From: Piromyces finnis
Taxonomy: Eukaryota > Neocallimastigomycota > Neocallimastigomycetes > Neocallimastigales > Neocallimastigaceae
DNA: 64,000 nt
Assembly (NCBI GenBank): GCA_002104945.1
Contig: MCFH01000005.1
Coordinates: forward strand, 857,501-921,500
Reading direction: 5' to 3'
Part shown: positions 1-12,855 of the stretch, piece after piece
Position numbering within the stretch: the first letter of the stretch is position 1
Layout: every line of letters starts with the position of its first letter
Position numbers and translations under genes: made by a program
Notes under the pieces: generated by a model
Seen by the model: only the letters and a program-made list of their open reading frames with translations
Databases searched by the model: none
What the model was told of the DNA's origin: nothing

Positions 1-3000
1 TTGTTGCTATTAGTATTAGTATTAGTATGAATTAAATCTAAATAACTTTGATTCTTTATTTGTTCTGAAAGTGTATGAACTCTTTCGAACAAATAATTTT
101 CAAGATATCCACTTGATGATTGTACTGTATTTACTGTTTGTATCGGATTATGGTTTCTTGGTTTATTTGATATCATTTTATCATCTTTCCATTTAAATTC
201 GGGATCCAAACTGTCATAATAATTTTCTAAATTATAATTAACTGGATTACATCGTCTTAAATTAAATCTTCCTCTACTACTACTACTATTATTATTATTA
301 TTATTATTATTATTAGAAGTAGTAGTAATAGAATTAGAATTATTATTAATAGTAGTCACAGCAGTAGTAGTAACAGAAGTGGTAGTGGTAGCAGTAGTAG
401 CAATAGTAGTAGAATTGATATTATTAGCATCGCTATCATCATTAATTATAGTTTTATTATTAGTAGTAATAGTACTAGCAGTAGAAGAAGAAGAAGAATT
501 GATATTATTAGCATTATTATTATCATTAATTATAGTTTTATTATTAGTATTAGTAGTATTAAAAGAGTTGTTATTATTAGCTTCGCTATCATTGCTAATT
601 ATGATTTTGTCATTATTATTATTAGTAGCAATAGTAGTAATTGTAGAAGATTTGGTATTGTTCTTATTACTATTACTATTATTTTCATCATCTACTGTAT
701 TCATAATTGTAGAAGTTTGTATATTATCTTCCATAATTGAAATATCCGTATTAAATGCATTTTCTATGAGATTATCATCACTATCACTTGTAGTATAATA
801 ATTACTTAATGAAACATTTTCTTTAACACTATCGTTATTTTCTACATCTTTTTCTCTTGAATCTAAAACAGCAGTATTTGAAATATTGGAATTCATACTA
901 CTTTTTTTAACATTATTAGAATTCTCATTATTTTCACTGATACTGTCACTATCATCATCATCCTTAATAGCAGAAATTATTTTTCCTCTTTTATATTTAT
1001 TATCCTTTATTGAAGAACTTATATTACTATTATTTAGATCATTATCATCATTGTCATCTTCGGTAATTACAAAATTTTTATTTTTTTTCCTTCTTATAGG
1101 TATCATTGGTGAACTTAATAAAGATTCAGTATTATCATTTATGCTTTCATTATCTAAATTTAAAGAATCAAAAACAAATGAATTTAATTGTTCAACATTT
1201 CTTGTTTTATTATCTTCTCTGACTCTGCTTTCATCATTATTACTATCTATATTCATAATATTAGCTTCTATTTCACCATTTAAAGATGGTAATAAAGGAG
1301 ATTTATTTACTACACTTTCATTTTCATATATATTTTTCATTTTGACAATTTCATGTGTTAATGCAACAGTTTTTTTCCTTCCTCTTCCTCTTCCTCTACC
1401 TCTACCTCTACCTCTTTTCTTTACAATTGTATTTATTTCTTGATTAGCATCACTTTTATCTAAAATACTAATATTATTAATGTTATCATTCTTGTTGTTA
1501 GCATTATTATTTTGATTTATTTTCTTTTTTCTTCCTCTTTTTTTAGGTTTGTTTTCAACACTATTGGTAATTAACTTATCTCCATCGTTACTTTCCTGAT
1601 AAACTATTGTTCTTTTATCCAGAGTCAAATCTATAAAGAAATTATTTTTTGGAATAATAAATTCATTTTCATCGCCTAAATAGCTATCAATTTCTTTTTC
1701 TCCATTAATATCACCTTCTTTATCTAAATTCAAATAATTATTACCTTCACCTTCATTTTCTTTTTCTTCATAATTAATTTTTTCATCATCATTAATTTTA
1801 CTTTTTTCAAATGTTTCATCTTCATCATCATTAATTTTACTTTTTTCAAATGGTTCATTTTCATCATCATTAGTTTCACTTTTTTCAAATGGTTCATTTT
1901 CATCATCACTAATTTTACTTTTCTCAAGTGTTTCATCTTCATCATCATTAATTTTACTTTTTTCAAATGTTTCATTTTCATCATTATTTAATTCTTCTTT
2001 TGTATCAATATCACTAAAAATTTCATCTTCATCCATGTTATCTTTCAAATTATTATTTCCTTTAAGAGTTTCATTTTTATAATTATTCTCCATTAAAAAT
2101 ATATTTGATATATCTTCCTTTGGTTTTGTTGAGCTTTTGCGTCTTAAATTATATGTTGACATTGGCTCATCTTCAGAACTATCATTTAATAGCTTATCAT
2201 CATCACTGAATGGATAAATATTTAATAAGTTATTTTCCAAAAAATCTTTCTCAGACTCTGAATAATATTCTTCTTCAGATTCACTAGTCTCTGACTCACT
2301 GCTGGAGACTTCATTCTCATGATTAATTAATGAAGAATTCAAATTCTCGCTCAACAATGAATTTTCTAATTGATTTATAATATCTTGATAAGAATATTCT
2401 TCTTCATCACTGGATTCACCAACATCTGCTTCAAATAATATTTCATCTCTAATTGCTTCATATAAATTTTGCCTATAAAAATCATCAATTAATAAATTTA
2501 GATTTTTAGAAAACTCTTCTACATTTCTAATTTCCACTATCAAATCTTTAATACTAGTTTTAAGAAATACATCTTGACAAAATTGTATTACAACTGAATA
2601 TGGGGTATGAAATTTTATATCAGCATTGCTTTCATTAATAATTTTTGAGTCAACCAAATATGATATATAATTCTCTCCTGGGTTAATAATATCTTCTTTA
2701 TTTAATTTATTATTCTGAAAGTCACTATTATTATCATTATTATTAAAATTAATAATACCATCAATTTTCTGTTTAGCATTTCCTTTGGGTAAATTTACAA
2801 AACTTCCAAAAGATGCTGGTATTTCAACATCATTATGAAAATCTACCTCTGATTTATTTTTAATATTATTTAAATTTCCACTATATGAGTTGATTCCATT
2901 TTTAGTCAAAGAAGAAAGATTATTAAAATCAATAGCAGTTTCATTAGAATTTGATGAATTAATAATATTCATATTTGGTATATAATCATAATTTGTTATA

Positions 3001-4924
3001 GAATCACTATCACTCTTAACCTTATTTTTAATTAAAAACTCATCAATATTTTTCTGCTCTTCAATAATTGATTTCTGGTAATTTTGTAATTCTTTACAAA
3101 AAATATTATATGCTATAAATTTATAAAAGTATTAGATAATGAATAATATAATCAGTTATTATTATAATTACATTTACCTTTACTATTAATATTATCAGTA
3201 TAATAGATTTTTTCACAATATTTTATATAAGTTTCTAGTTTCGAATCATCATAAATACCTCTTTAATTTAAAATTATAATAATTATAATAATAACAAAAC
3301 AAAACAAAAAAAATTAACCAATTTTAAAAATAAAATTTTGATACTTTGAATGAATTAAAAAATATTTATCTTACCTATCGTATGCATATAAATCATGATT
3401 ATTAAAAAAAATTCTTCTTTTCTCTATACATGAAAGCCATTCTTCAAAGTCAAAAAAATTACTTAAAAATTGATCATTTTTTCTAATGTCAAATTAAAAT
3501 ATAAAATTATTACATAATATTTTAAAGTTAATACTAACATAAGTAGGGTTTTTATATTTATATTTATTATAATCTTAACTCAATAATGTTTACCTTTTTA
3601 CCCCATCTAATCCATATACTAATTTAATACAAAAAATAATAACAGCTAAAAGAATAATATATGGACTCTTTTCTTTACTTATTGTAAATTCAAGTTTTGC
3701 TAATTTTATATATCTCATTATGATTAAATACATCTCGGCTATAATAAAGATTATTAATATACTAAAGTAAATAAATGGAATTATGAATAATATTGAATTA
3801 CTAAATTATTAAGCTATTTACGTGGTAAAGCTAAACAGTTCGTATATCTAAAAAGGACTAATGGTACATTTACTTCAGGAAATATTACATGATATTTTTT
3901 CCTAAAGAAGGAAGCTATTTCACATGACTTTCTTTCTATCCATTCGCATGTTGGATATGACTAAAGAAGAAGAAGAAAAAAATTATCGAAATAAATAATT
4001 AATATCTTTACTCGAAGATGCATATCTTATTTATTATTAGTTTGTTATATCAATAATTCAATGTGTTTTATGTTACCCTTGGTTTAAACAATAAATGGTC
4101 CAATTTTGTTATTTTCCTTAAAATACTTTCAGGAACGCAATAAATTGCTGTACTGAAAGGGATTTCTTCATGACATAACCAACTAATTTAAAATTGAAAT
4201 TTAAAATATATACATTAATAAATTATAAATGAATTTTATTCTTTAAAATACTTTCATATATAATATCAAATTTATATAAATATACTTACTAATTAAAATC
4301 ACTAACCAAAATTGGCATTCTTAACCAAATACACCCTAAATATAATATAACAATTAAATATTTCATAATAATACTATCATTCATTGAAATAGTTCTATTA
4401 TCTTTAATAAATTCATTAAAAAAAGCATTTTCATATTTTTGAAAAAAAGGTTCCTTTCTTAATTTTGCCCATTCCTCATTTTCTCTTTTTGAAATATCAA
4501 TTAAAAGCTCTTCATTATTTGAACTATTACTATTTATAAATAATATCCATAAAGATTTTATAACATTCTGTTTAATTAAATATGTTTGTACATAAAAATT
4601 AAATAATATGTATAAATGAATTATTAACAAATTTATTTCTCTATTAAATTATTAATTTTTAATAACAATAAAAAGTAAAAATTTTAATTTTAATACAAAT
4701 CTTATATGATAATGATATATACTGCATATTCCTTTGGAAAATGTTTTTCAAGTATCAATACTTTAACTTGAGCTTTCAATATAAATTGAAATGCTTCATA
4801 TTTATAGTTAATTTTCCCTATGTCAATTTCAACTTTCAATATAATAATAGCAATTATTAAAAAATATTTTGTTATAGAGAAAAAAAAGAAAGAAAGAAAG
4901 AAAGAAAGGAAAAAAGAAAAAAAG

Positions 4925-4987
<63 letters not shown>

Positions 4988-5294
4988 GAAATTTTAGTAA
5001 ATGAGTAAATGACATTTTTAATTCAATTATAAATGTCTTTATAATTTATTATAATTACCTTCATTATTATTAACACTTTTTAATTTAATTGGTTTTATAG
5101 TTCTATAACTAAGGGTTATATCATCAAATTCTGAAAGTTCAATTCTAAAATTCTAAATAATTATTAATTTCAATAATTCAATAATTATAATGTACAATAT
5201 ATATAATAAAATTAGAAATTATATATATTATAGGTATAAGAAAAATAATAAATGAAAATAATAATAAATATTTAAATATATTTAATCAAATAGC

Positions 5295-5340
<46 letters not shown>

Positions 5341-5565
5341 TAATGAAAATAACTTCATTTAACAATCAAATTTCAATTTAAATTCAAATTTATTCAAAAT
5401 TTATGTATAATACATAAAAATAAAGATAAATACAGTTGATTCATGACCATGCTTGCAAATTAAAGCACCTCGACGATCTATTTTAAATTGTTTAACTTTA
5501 CATATTGGACATATAGTACAATTATTTTTGGTAGATTTCGATAGTATAATTGGTTCGTTTGTCAT
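1..5565 (-). CDS. RRN7: RNA polymerase I initiation factor Rrn7/TAF1B, partial (C-terminus off the left edge)
   Basis: Probable core-factor subunit that recruits RNA polymerase I to the rDNA promoter in the nucleolus. Exons read on the minus strand: 5565-5434, 5152-5059, 4817-4723, 4567-4290, 4182-4077, 3960-3822, 3738-3594, 3482-3375, 3260-3178 and 3112-<1. All junctions are GT-AG and keep frame. The first exon starts at ATG 5565 and encodes an RRN7-type zinc ribbon (CPICK ... CKHGH). Next come family blocks: an AFQFILKAQVKVLI helix, LRMPILVSDFNYW followed by EEIPF, and KLVYGLDG. These match the TFIIB-like cyclin region of Rrn7/TAF1B. About 390 residues of core are followed by one exon of more than 1,030 codons that is acidic, Ser/Asn-rich and carries a 13-residue tandem repeat and RGR/AT-hook-like basic patches. 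Usual family length is roughly 500-600 residues, so the extension is exceptional. The family call is strong; the exon 10 tail is unexplained. Confidence 0.85.
1782..1990 (-). repeat. 39-bp coding tandem repeat inside the RRN7 last exon
   Basis: Five full copies and one partial copy of a 39-bp unit encode a 13-residue acidic/basic repeat, consensus NDDE(D/N)E(T/P)FEKSKI. The phase is preserved across copies, so the array expands without breaking the frame. Open frames on other strands and phases across this stretch are shadows of the repeat. Confidence 0.85.
4880..4989. repeat. Purine tract (AAAG and poly-A) in an RRN7 intron
   Basis: The plus strand reads an AAAG-rich run, then about 45 A, then AAAAG repeats. 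It lies in the intron between RRN7 exons 2 and 3. A second uninterrupted A run (about 5299-5338) sits in intron 1. On the transcribed sense strand these are pyrimidine tracts. Confidence 0.9.
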
Positions 5566-6179
5566 ATATTATTGATGCTATTATTTAATAATAATTACTT
5601 TATAAAATAAATTATTATTAAAATATAAATAAAAAAAAAACTAAAAATCTTTTCTGATTTTTTCTAATATATTTTAACATTACACAAGTTTAACCAATAA
5701 TAAATAATTTTAATAATTAAATTAATTATATTATATATATTGGTTAAATAATAATAACTATGAAATTTTTATAGAAATATATAAATGGAGTACTTCTGTT
5801 TCTATCATTTTTAACTACAATTTCAAATTCAATAAAAGTAATATAAATTAATTGTTTAAAAGAACTAAAGAAAAATATAAAATTAGAACTATATTTCCTT
5901 TCTTAATTATATTGTTTAAAAAATATATAAAATAAAAAAATATCTACATTAGAAAATTTTCAATATAATTTTTGAAAATTTATTATAATATTGTTAATAA
6001 AATTAAATGAATATTTATTGGCCAGTTAGATTAATTAAATATCTATATCTAACAATAATTAATTGTAAATATAATTTTTTTGAAAAAATACAATTACAAT
6101 TAAAAAATAATTATTAAAACGACTAAATTTAACGAAATAAGAAATTAATAAATATTAATAAATATTGCATAGTTTGATA

Positions 6180-6210
<31 letters not shown>

Positions 6211-6263
6211 AGATTTTATTAATAAAGTATTCTATAAATTTAAATTAATTATATAATTATAAT
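5566..6263. other. Intergenic region between RRN7 start and ankyrin gene end
   Basis: AT-rich DNA with a short TA/GATA-like simple repeat at about 6180-6215. It holds the RRN7 promoter (divergence side) and the ankyrin gene 3' end. No recognisable coding sequence, RNA gene or specific motif was seen. Confidence 0.6.
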
Positions 6264-8876
6264 TTATGTATCAGCACCACATTTAATTAAATAATCAATA
6301 ATTTGATGTTTATGAATTTTTAATGCAAATGCTAAAAGTGTGAATCCTTTTTCATCTTTTATATTAACATCCAAGTGGTTTTCAACCAGGATTTTTAATA
6401 AATCTAATCGATTGCAAGATATGATTGTTTTCAAGCTTTCGCTATTGAAATTTTTAGTATTATATTTGGCAAAGTATTCAAATAATTCAGTATGTTTCCA
6501 TTTTGAATTACTAATCAAATAAAAAATTTCATGTTTTTTTGTAAAATCTATACAAGCATAATAATCTATTAAGAATTTTATAATAACTTTTGAACCTAAT
6601 TTCATAGCGTAGAGCAAAATTGATTGATCATTATTACCCATATAGTTTTGAATGATAAAATTTACATCAGCACCATTTTCTACTAACAGTTTAACTATTG
6701 GTAAGTAATTATTTTGAATAGCATAAACTAAAGGTGTATTTCCATCTTCATCAATATAATTAACATCTGCGCCATATTGAATCAAGGAATTCATAATATA
6801 TTCTTTTTCTTTATTGCTATAATTTCTAAATTTAAGTAGGGTAATCAAGGGAGTAATGCCTTGTTCATTGGGTATATTTAAAGAAATATTTTTAATTTTC
6901 AATAAATCAAATATTAAATTTTCATTTTTAATATGAATTGCAATATCTAAAGCACAATGACCATGGCCATTCATATTATCATAAAATTTTACTTCAACTC
7001 CACGATTAATTAAATTATGTACTGTATTAATATCATTTTTAAAAATTGCATAATGAAGAATACTATATCCATAATAATCTAAATCATTAAGATTATAAAA
7101 ATTTATTAAAACTTCAAATATAGCTTGATGACCTAACAAATATGCAAGGCTCACTGGGGTATAATAATGATTTTCTGTAATAAAGTTATTTGTTCTATCA
7201 AAACATCCAGTCTTAACGAAAAACTCTATTTCTTCAATTTTATTATGATATATAGCTTCAATAAATGGAGACAAATCACTTTCATTTACTTCTTCCTCAT
7301 CAATAATAATTGGAGATTTTAATAATAGTTTTATAATTTCATATCTATTTCCTTTTATTGCTAATGTAATTAAAGGCTTTAATTGTTCATCATAACTGTC
7401 TTTATCTATACCTTTAATATTTGTAGAAGCACCATAATCCAACAAATATTTAAATATTTTTATATTATTCGTATAAAAAGCTGCAATTAAGGGATATTCA
7501 TTATTTTTGTCTTTAACATTAATATTTATTTTTGATTTTAATTCTTCATTCTCCATCAATAATTTTAATAAATCTATATTTTCTATCTTTATAAGAGAAC
7601 TTAATATTAGATTAAAATAAGAAATATCATTTTTATTCATGATTATTTTTCCTAATTCTAAAATTTCATTTCGTGACACATCAGATATAGAACTTTTTAA
7701 TCTAGCTCTAAAACAAGATACATCCATATTCAAATGTATATTGATACTGTTTTCTATAGAAAAAACAAATAATAATAATTTAAGAACAAAAACCAATACA
7801 TTACAATTATTTCCATGACTAGCCACTAATAAAAAATCTTCAAAATGAGCATTTTTGAAATCGGAAACTTCATAATTCGACAATAATAACTCGGTCAATA
7901 ATTGAATAATTTGAATATTTTCTACTTCTATTGCTTCTATTAAAATATTTTCAAAATTAATTTTTTCACCCATTTTTTTTGAAGCATTACATAAAAACCT
8001 TTCAAAATTATTTACGACTTTATAGTTTAAAATACTTTTTACTAAATTATAATTATTAAAATAAACTGCCTTTTCTAATAATTCATAGCATTCATAACTA
8101 TTTAGATTATGATGATTACTATCATTATTGAAAAAAGTCATAATAGTATCATACTTTTTTAAATTTAGTGCTTCTTTATAGCATTGTCTATCAATTTTAA
8201 TTTTTGACTTTTCATTCATTATAATAAATTTTAATTGTGAATTAGATAAAGGTTTTTTATTGTTATAGTATTCTAACATCTTTATAATAAATAAATTATC
8301 AAATATACTATAATTAAAAATAATGTCTAAACCATTATCATAAATATTTTTAAATTGGCTCATTAAATTTGTGCTTAAACATGAAATGTTAAAATTATGA
8401 CTAAATATATATTTTAAAATAGCTTTATCAAAGTACACACTACCAATATGATATAAATAATTGACAATATTAATGTCTTCCCAATTTAAAATATTTAGCC
8501 TATAATTAATATCTGCACCTTTCTCTATCAATAAATCTGCTATTCCAAACTTCTTTTTCGCGACTGCTGAGAATAAAGGTACTTTATATCCTCTGTAGCA
8601 AATGCTCTGACCTACTGGTTCATAACAATATTTATTGTAATTATTAGTACAATAAAATGAATAATTTAATGTTTCAAACTGACATTGATTTATAATATAT
8701 TGAACTATATCATTAGAATCACAATTTTCTATCGAAAAAATTAAAATATCAAATTCTATATTATTTAATGCCAGTAAAAATACACAGTTTGTTTCAACAT
8801 AATTTATTAAATTAGTAAGATTGTTACTTTTAATCAAATCTATGATGTTATTTCTTAAATCATTTATTGTTGGCAT
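6264..8876 (-). CDS. Ankyrin-repeat protein, 870 aa, intronless
   Basis: Single open frame from ATG 8876 to the stop at 6264. One ankyrin-like unit lies near residues 98-127 (VPLFSAVAKKKFGIADLLIE, then KGADINY). A long array fills roughly residues 460-870, with recognisable units such as TPLVYAIQNNYLPIVKLLVE followed by NGADVN, and the last unit ending in CGADT. The intervening 130-460 region has the helical spacing of degenerate repeats. No signal peptide, membrane segment or catalytic domain is visible, so the protein is probably a cytosolic binding scaffold. Its specific partner cannot be inferred. Being intronless among intron-rich neighbours suggests a retrocopy or an expanded, recently duplicated family; AT-rich gut fungi and amoebae carry many such genes. 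The family call is secure, the function unknown. Confidence 0.85.
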   Translation of the reverse strand: MPTINDLRNNIIDLIKSNNLTNLINYVETNCVFLLALNNIEFDILIFSIENCDSNDIVQYIINQCQFETLNYSFYCTNNYNKYCYEPVGQSICYRGYKVPLFSAVAKKKFGIADLLIEKGADINYRLNILNWEDINIVNYLYHIGSVYFDKAILKYIFSHNFNISCLSTNLMSQFKNIYDNGLDIIFNYSIFDNLFIIKMLEYYNNKKPLSNSQLKFIIMNEKSKIKIDRQCYKEALNLKKYDTIMTFFNNDSNHHNLNSYECYELLEKAVYFNNYNLVKSILNYKVVNNFERFLCNASKKMGEKINFENILIEAIEVENIQIIQLLTELLLSNYEVSDFKNAHFEDFLLVASHGNNCNVLVFVLKLLLFVFSIENSINIHLNMDVSCFRARLKSSISDVSRNEILELGKIIMNKNDISYFNLILSSLIKIENIDLLKLLMENEELKSKININVKDKNNEYPLIAAFYTNNIKIFKYLLDYGASTNIKGIDKDSYDEQLKPLITLAIKGNRYEIIKLLLKSPIIIDEEEVNESDLSPFIEAIYHNKIEEIEFFVKTGCFDRTNNFITENHYYTPVSLAYLLGHQAIFEVLINFYNLNDLDYYGYSILHYAIFKNDINTVHNLINRGVEVKFYDNMNGHGHCALDIAIHIKNENLIFDLLKIKNISLNIPNEQGITPLITLLKFRNYSNKEKEYIMNSLIQYGADVNYIDEDGNTPLVYAIQNNYLPIVKLLVENGADVNFIIQNYMGNNDQSILLYAMKLGSKVIIKFLIDYYACIDFTKKHEIFYLISNSKWKHTELFEYFAKYNTKNFNSESLKTIISCNRLDLLKILVENHLDVNIKDEKGFTLLAFALKIHKHQIIDYLIKCGADT

Positions 8877-9091
8877 GTTTTTAATTTCATTTATTTACTA
8901 TCAATGAAATAATTTTTATTTTATATTAGTATATTTTTATTAATTTTAAAATTTTTATTTTAATTAAAATTTAAACTTTAAAAAAAATAAAAAAAATACT
9001 TTTTTAATTATATCTATTAATTTTTAACTTTTATATAATAACATAATAATAATAATAATTAATATTTCTTTCTATATTAGCAAGTTGTATT

Positions 9092-9162
<71 letters not shown>

Positions 9163-10905
9163 GAATAAGAATAAGAATAAGAATAAGAAGAAGAATAAGA
9201 AGAAGAAGAAGAAGAAGAAGAAGAATAAAATTAAAAATTGTATACTTTATAAAAAAATTAACTCCATTAATCCCTAACCCTTTAAATTCTAACCTATAAT
9301 CATAATAAAGAAATATTAATATTGTTTTATATACTCTTTTCATTACAATAAAACAACTTTTCATTGCATATATAAAAGTGTTGACATCATTATAAATATT
9401 TTTTAACAGCATTATTTTATTGTAGTAAAAAAAAGAATTCTAATTTTTTGTTAGTTTATTTATTATTTGATAATCAATAATGGTCAATATTTTTATCAAT
9501 AAATAATTATAAATACAGGCAAATGTCATGAAATAATTACAAAAATGCAATATTAAAATGTTATTTTTAAAACAGCAACAAATATGAAACTAACATGCTA
9601 TAATTTTTTTTAAAAAAAAACAACAAACAAAAAGAAATTGGTATCAAATAATAAAGTTTATCTCTTATTTTTCCTTCTTAAATTTTTTTTTTGTTTTATT
9701 AACAATACACTATAATATATCATAATAATAATAATAATAACAATAATAAAAAAAGAAATCCTTTTTTTATTATTTTTATAAAGAGGGAATATTTACTTTT
9801 TAATTTTACATTTTATAATAATATTTTTATTCTATATTAAATTATAATGAATATGTAAATGCTAAGTGTTTCCATCTTTTACTATCAATTATATACAATT
9901 ATATTATTAATATATTATTTATACTGGCTTTTAATTTATAAAAAATAATTTTTTTTCGTTTTTTTCTTTTTTATGAATTAAAAATAGTTCTATAGTTTGC
10001 AATGGAATAATTAAAAACTTTTTTTCTTTTTAAAACTATCCATATATTTTTTTATATTTATCAATATCAATATTTTAATATTTATTAAATAATAATAATT
10101 ATCATTATAATTTATTATCCCTTTAATTCAAAAAAAAAAAAAAAAAATTTCTAGTTAATACTTGTTAATTCTTAGTGTTTCTATACCTTTTTAATTTTTC
10201 TATATTCTTTTTTTATTATTTAGTTGTAATGTATATTTGTATTAACATTTAATTTTATTGGGTAACAAATACAGCAATATAAAATAAAATGTTAATCTAA
10301 TCCTAAAGAAAATAGAAATTTTATAATATTGGATGAAAGATTAAAATTTAAAGTTTTAAAAATTAATTAAAACAAAAGTTTTTATTTTTTTTGGATTAGT
10401 AAAAAGAAGATTAACTATAGATTAAATCAATACAATATAATATGTTGTTTTTACGATAGAAATTCATTTTATAGAAAGAAAAAATTTTCTTTTAAACCGA
10501 AGAATATTGTATATTGTCAAAACAAAAAAAAAAGTATAAAAACATAGTAAAAGTTTTCTTGTTTTTATTTTATTTTTTTTAATATCTATTATTCTTTTAT
10601 ATATAAATTGAAAATAATTTAATTAAAAAAAAAAAATTATACTAAATAATAATAAATTAAACTTTACTATTTATATCAAATAAAAAAAAATTTTTTTTAT
10701 TAAAGAAAAGAAATTTTAATTTATTTTTTTATTTCACTATAAATAAAAATTAAAAATTATATTCAGATATTTTCTCTTTACAAACAAAATTTAAAAAAAA
10801 TTTATATAAACGGATATATAAATTGCAGCAATAACGACAACAATAAAATAAAAAACATAAATAAAATATAATAATATTATATAATAAAAATATAAAATAA
10901 ACGCC
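8877..10905. other. Divergent intergenic region between ankyrin gene and HSP70
   Basis: About 2 kb of A/T-rich DNA separates the two divergently transcribed genes, so both promoters must lie here. It holds the AAT/AAG microsatellite near 9092-9229 and several A or T homopolymers. No canonical inverted nGAAn heat-shock-element array could be recognised with confidence against the A/T background. Confidence 0.55.
9092..9229. repeat. (AAT)n grading into (AAG/AATAAG)n microsatellite
   Basis: About 70 bp of pure AAT is followed by AATAAG and AAG units. It produces spurious poly-Ile/Leu open frames on the minus strand, which are not genes. Confidence 0.95.
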
Positions 10906-12855
10906 ATGTCAAAGGTATTTTCTATTGGTATTGATTTAGGTACTACCTACTCCTGTGTTGGTGTTTGGCAAAATGATCGTGTTGAAATTATTCCAAATGA
11001 TCAAGGTAACCGTACTACACCATCTTTTGTTGCTTTCACTGATTCTGAACGTTTAATTGGTGATGCCGCTAAGAACCAAGCTGCTATGAATCCAACCAAC
11101 ACTGTATTTGATGCTAAACGTCTTATTGGTCGTCGTTTCACTGATAGTGAAGTCCAATCTGATATGAAGCACTGGCCTTTCAAGGTTATTGAAAAATCAA
11201 GTAAGCCATACATCCAAGTCCAATTCAAGGGTGAAACTAAGGATTTCACTGCTGAAGAAATTTCTTCTATGGTTCTTACTAAGATGAAAGATACTGCTGA
11301 AGCTTACTTAGGTGACAAGGTTTCTAATGCTGTTATCACTGTTCCAGCCTACTTCAATGATTCTCAACGTCAAGCCACTAAAGATGCTGGTCTTATTGCT
11401 GGTCTTAATGTTCTTCGTATCATTAACGAACCAACTGCTGCTGCTATTGCCTATGGTCTTGATAAGAAGACTGAAGGTGAAAAGAATGTTTTAATTTTCG
11501 ATCTTGGTGGTGGTACATTTGATGTTTCTCTTCTTACTATTGAAGATGGTATCTTTGAAGTTAAGGCTACTGCTGGTGATACTCACTTAGGTGGTGAAGA
11601 TTTCGATAACCGTCTTGTTAATCATTTCGTTCAAGAATTTAAGAGAAAATACAAGAAGGATATCTCAACTAATCCAAGATCTCTTCGTCGTCTTAGAACC
11701 GCTTGTGAACGTGCTAAGCGTACTCTTTCTTCTTCTACTCAAACATCTATTGAAATTGATTCCTTATATGAAGGTATTGATTTCTACACTTCCATTACTC
11801 GTGCTCGTTTTGAAGAACTTAACTCTGATTTATTCAGAAATGTTATTGAACCAGTCGATAAGGTTCTTACTGATTCTAAGTTAGATAAGTCTTCTATTCA
11901 TGAAATCGTCCTTGTTGGTGGTTCTACTCGTATTCCAAAAATTCAAAGTTTAGTTTCTCAATACTTTAATGGTAAGGAACCATCAAAGTCTATTAACCCA
12001 GATGAAGCTGTAGCTTATGGTGCTGCTGTTCAAGCTGCTATTCTTTCTGGTGAAACTTCTGAAAAGACTCAAGATTTACTTTTACTTGATGTTTCTCCAC
12101 TCTCTCTTGGTATTGAAACTGCTGGTGGTGTTATGACTACTTTAATTAAGCGTAATACTACTGTTCCAACCAAGAAGTCCAACATTTTCTCAACCTATGC
12201 TGATAATCAAACTGATGTCCTTATTCAAGTTTACGAAGGTGAACGTGCTCGTACTAAGGATAACAATTTATTAGGTAAATTCGAATTAAACGGAATTCCA
12301 CCAGCTCCACGTGGTGTTCCACAAATTGAAGTTACTTTTGATATTGATGCTAACGGTATCTTAAATGTTTCAGCTGTTGATAAGACTACTGGTAAATCTA
12401 ATAAGATTACTATTACCAATGATAAGGGTAGATTATCAAAGGAAGAAATTGATCGTATGGTCAATGAAGCTGAAAAATATAAGGCTGAAGATGCTGAAGT
12501 TGCTGAACGTGTTGCAGCTAAGAATGGTCTTGAATCTTACGCCTACCAACTTCGTAATTCCATATCAGATGAAAAAATATCTGCTCTTCTTGATGCTGCT
12601 GATAAGGAAAAGTTAAACAAATCTATTGATGAAACTATTGAATGGTTAGACCACAACCAAGAAGCTACTAAGGATGAATATGAAAGTCGTAGAAAGGAAT
12701 TAGAAGGTATTGCTAACCCAATTATGACAAAGATGTATCAAGCTGCTGGTGCTGGTGGTGCTGCTCCAGGAGGTTTCCCAGGTGCTGCTCCAGGTGCTGC
12801 TCCAGGTGGTGCCGCTCCAGGCGGTAACGGTCCAACTGTTGAAGAAGTTGATTAA
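10906..12855 (+). CDS. HSP70: Cytosolic Hsp70 chaperone (SSA/Hsc70 type), 649 aa
   Basis: ATP-dependent chaperone of the cytosol and nucleus. The nucleotide-binding domain begins with [13 protein letters not shown] (residues 8-20). The other two Hsp70 signatures are present: [14 protein letters not shown] near 197 and [14 protein letters not shown] near 335. The substrate-binding domain follows from about 390. The tail is Gly/Ala/Pro-rich and ends in EEVD, the TPR co-chaperone docking motif that marks cytosolic rather than ER (HDEL) or mitochondrial forms. Length is typical. The first ATG gives the standard N-terminus and has no leader. The gene is a single exon, as is common for stress-induced Hsp70s, and its codons are clearly richer in G/C and more biased (GGT, AAG, GAA) than those of neighbouring genes, which indicates high expression. 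Confidence 0.98.
   Translation: MSKVFSIGIDLGTTYSCVGVWQNDRVEIIPNDQGNRTTPSFVAFTDSERLIGDAAKNQAAMNPTNTVFDAKRLIGRRFTDSEVQSDMKHWPFKVIEKSSKPYIQVQFKGETKDFTAEEISSMVLTKMKDTAEAYLGDKVSNAVITVPAYFNDSQRQATKDAGLIAGLNVLRIINEPTAAAIAYGLDKKTEGEKNVLIFDLGGGTFDVSLLTIEDGIFEVKATAGDTHLGGEDFDNRLVNHFVQEFKRKYKKDISTNPRSLRRLRTACERAKRTLSSSTQTSIEIDSLYEGIDFYTSITRARFEELNSDLFRNVIEPVDKVLTDSKLDKSSIHEIVLVGGSTRIPKIQSLVSQYFNGKEPSKSINPDEAVAYGAAVQAAILSGETSEKTQDLLLLDVSPLSLGIETAGGVMTTLIKRNTTVPTKKSNIFSTYADNQTDVLIQVYEGERARTKDNNLLGKFELNGIPPAPRGVPQIEVTFDIDANGILNVSAVDKTTGKSNKITITNDKGRLSKEEIDRMVNEAEKYKAEDAEVAERVAAKNGLESYAYQLRNSISDEKISALLDAADKEKLNKSIDETIEWLDHNQEATKDEYESRRKELEGIANPIMTKMYQAAGAGGAAPGGFPGAAPGAAPGGAAPGGNGPTVEEVD

Noticed and set aside
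379-1443. Plus-strand Leu/Val/Ile/Ser-rich open frames that look like membrane proteins
   Set aside because: They are antisense readings of the Asn/Asp/Ser-rich RRN7 exon; AAT and GAT codons read backwards give Ile/Leu/Val. The minus frame is continuous with a recognisable protein.
9077-9412. Minus-strand poly-Ile/Leu frame
   Set aside because: Direct product of the AAT/AAG microsatellite, with no homologous flank.
10440-10560. Possible heat-shock elements upstream of HSP70
   Set aside because: GAA and TTC triplets occur, but not in the alternating 5-bp nGAAn arrangement, and A/T background makes chance matches likely.
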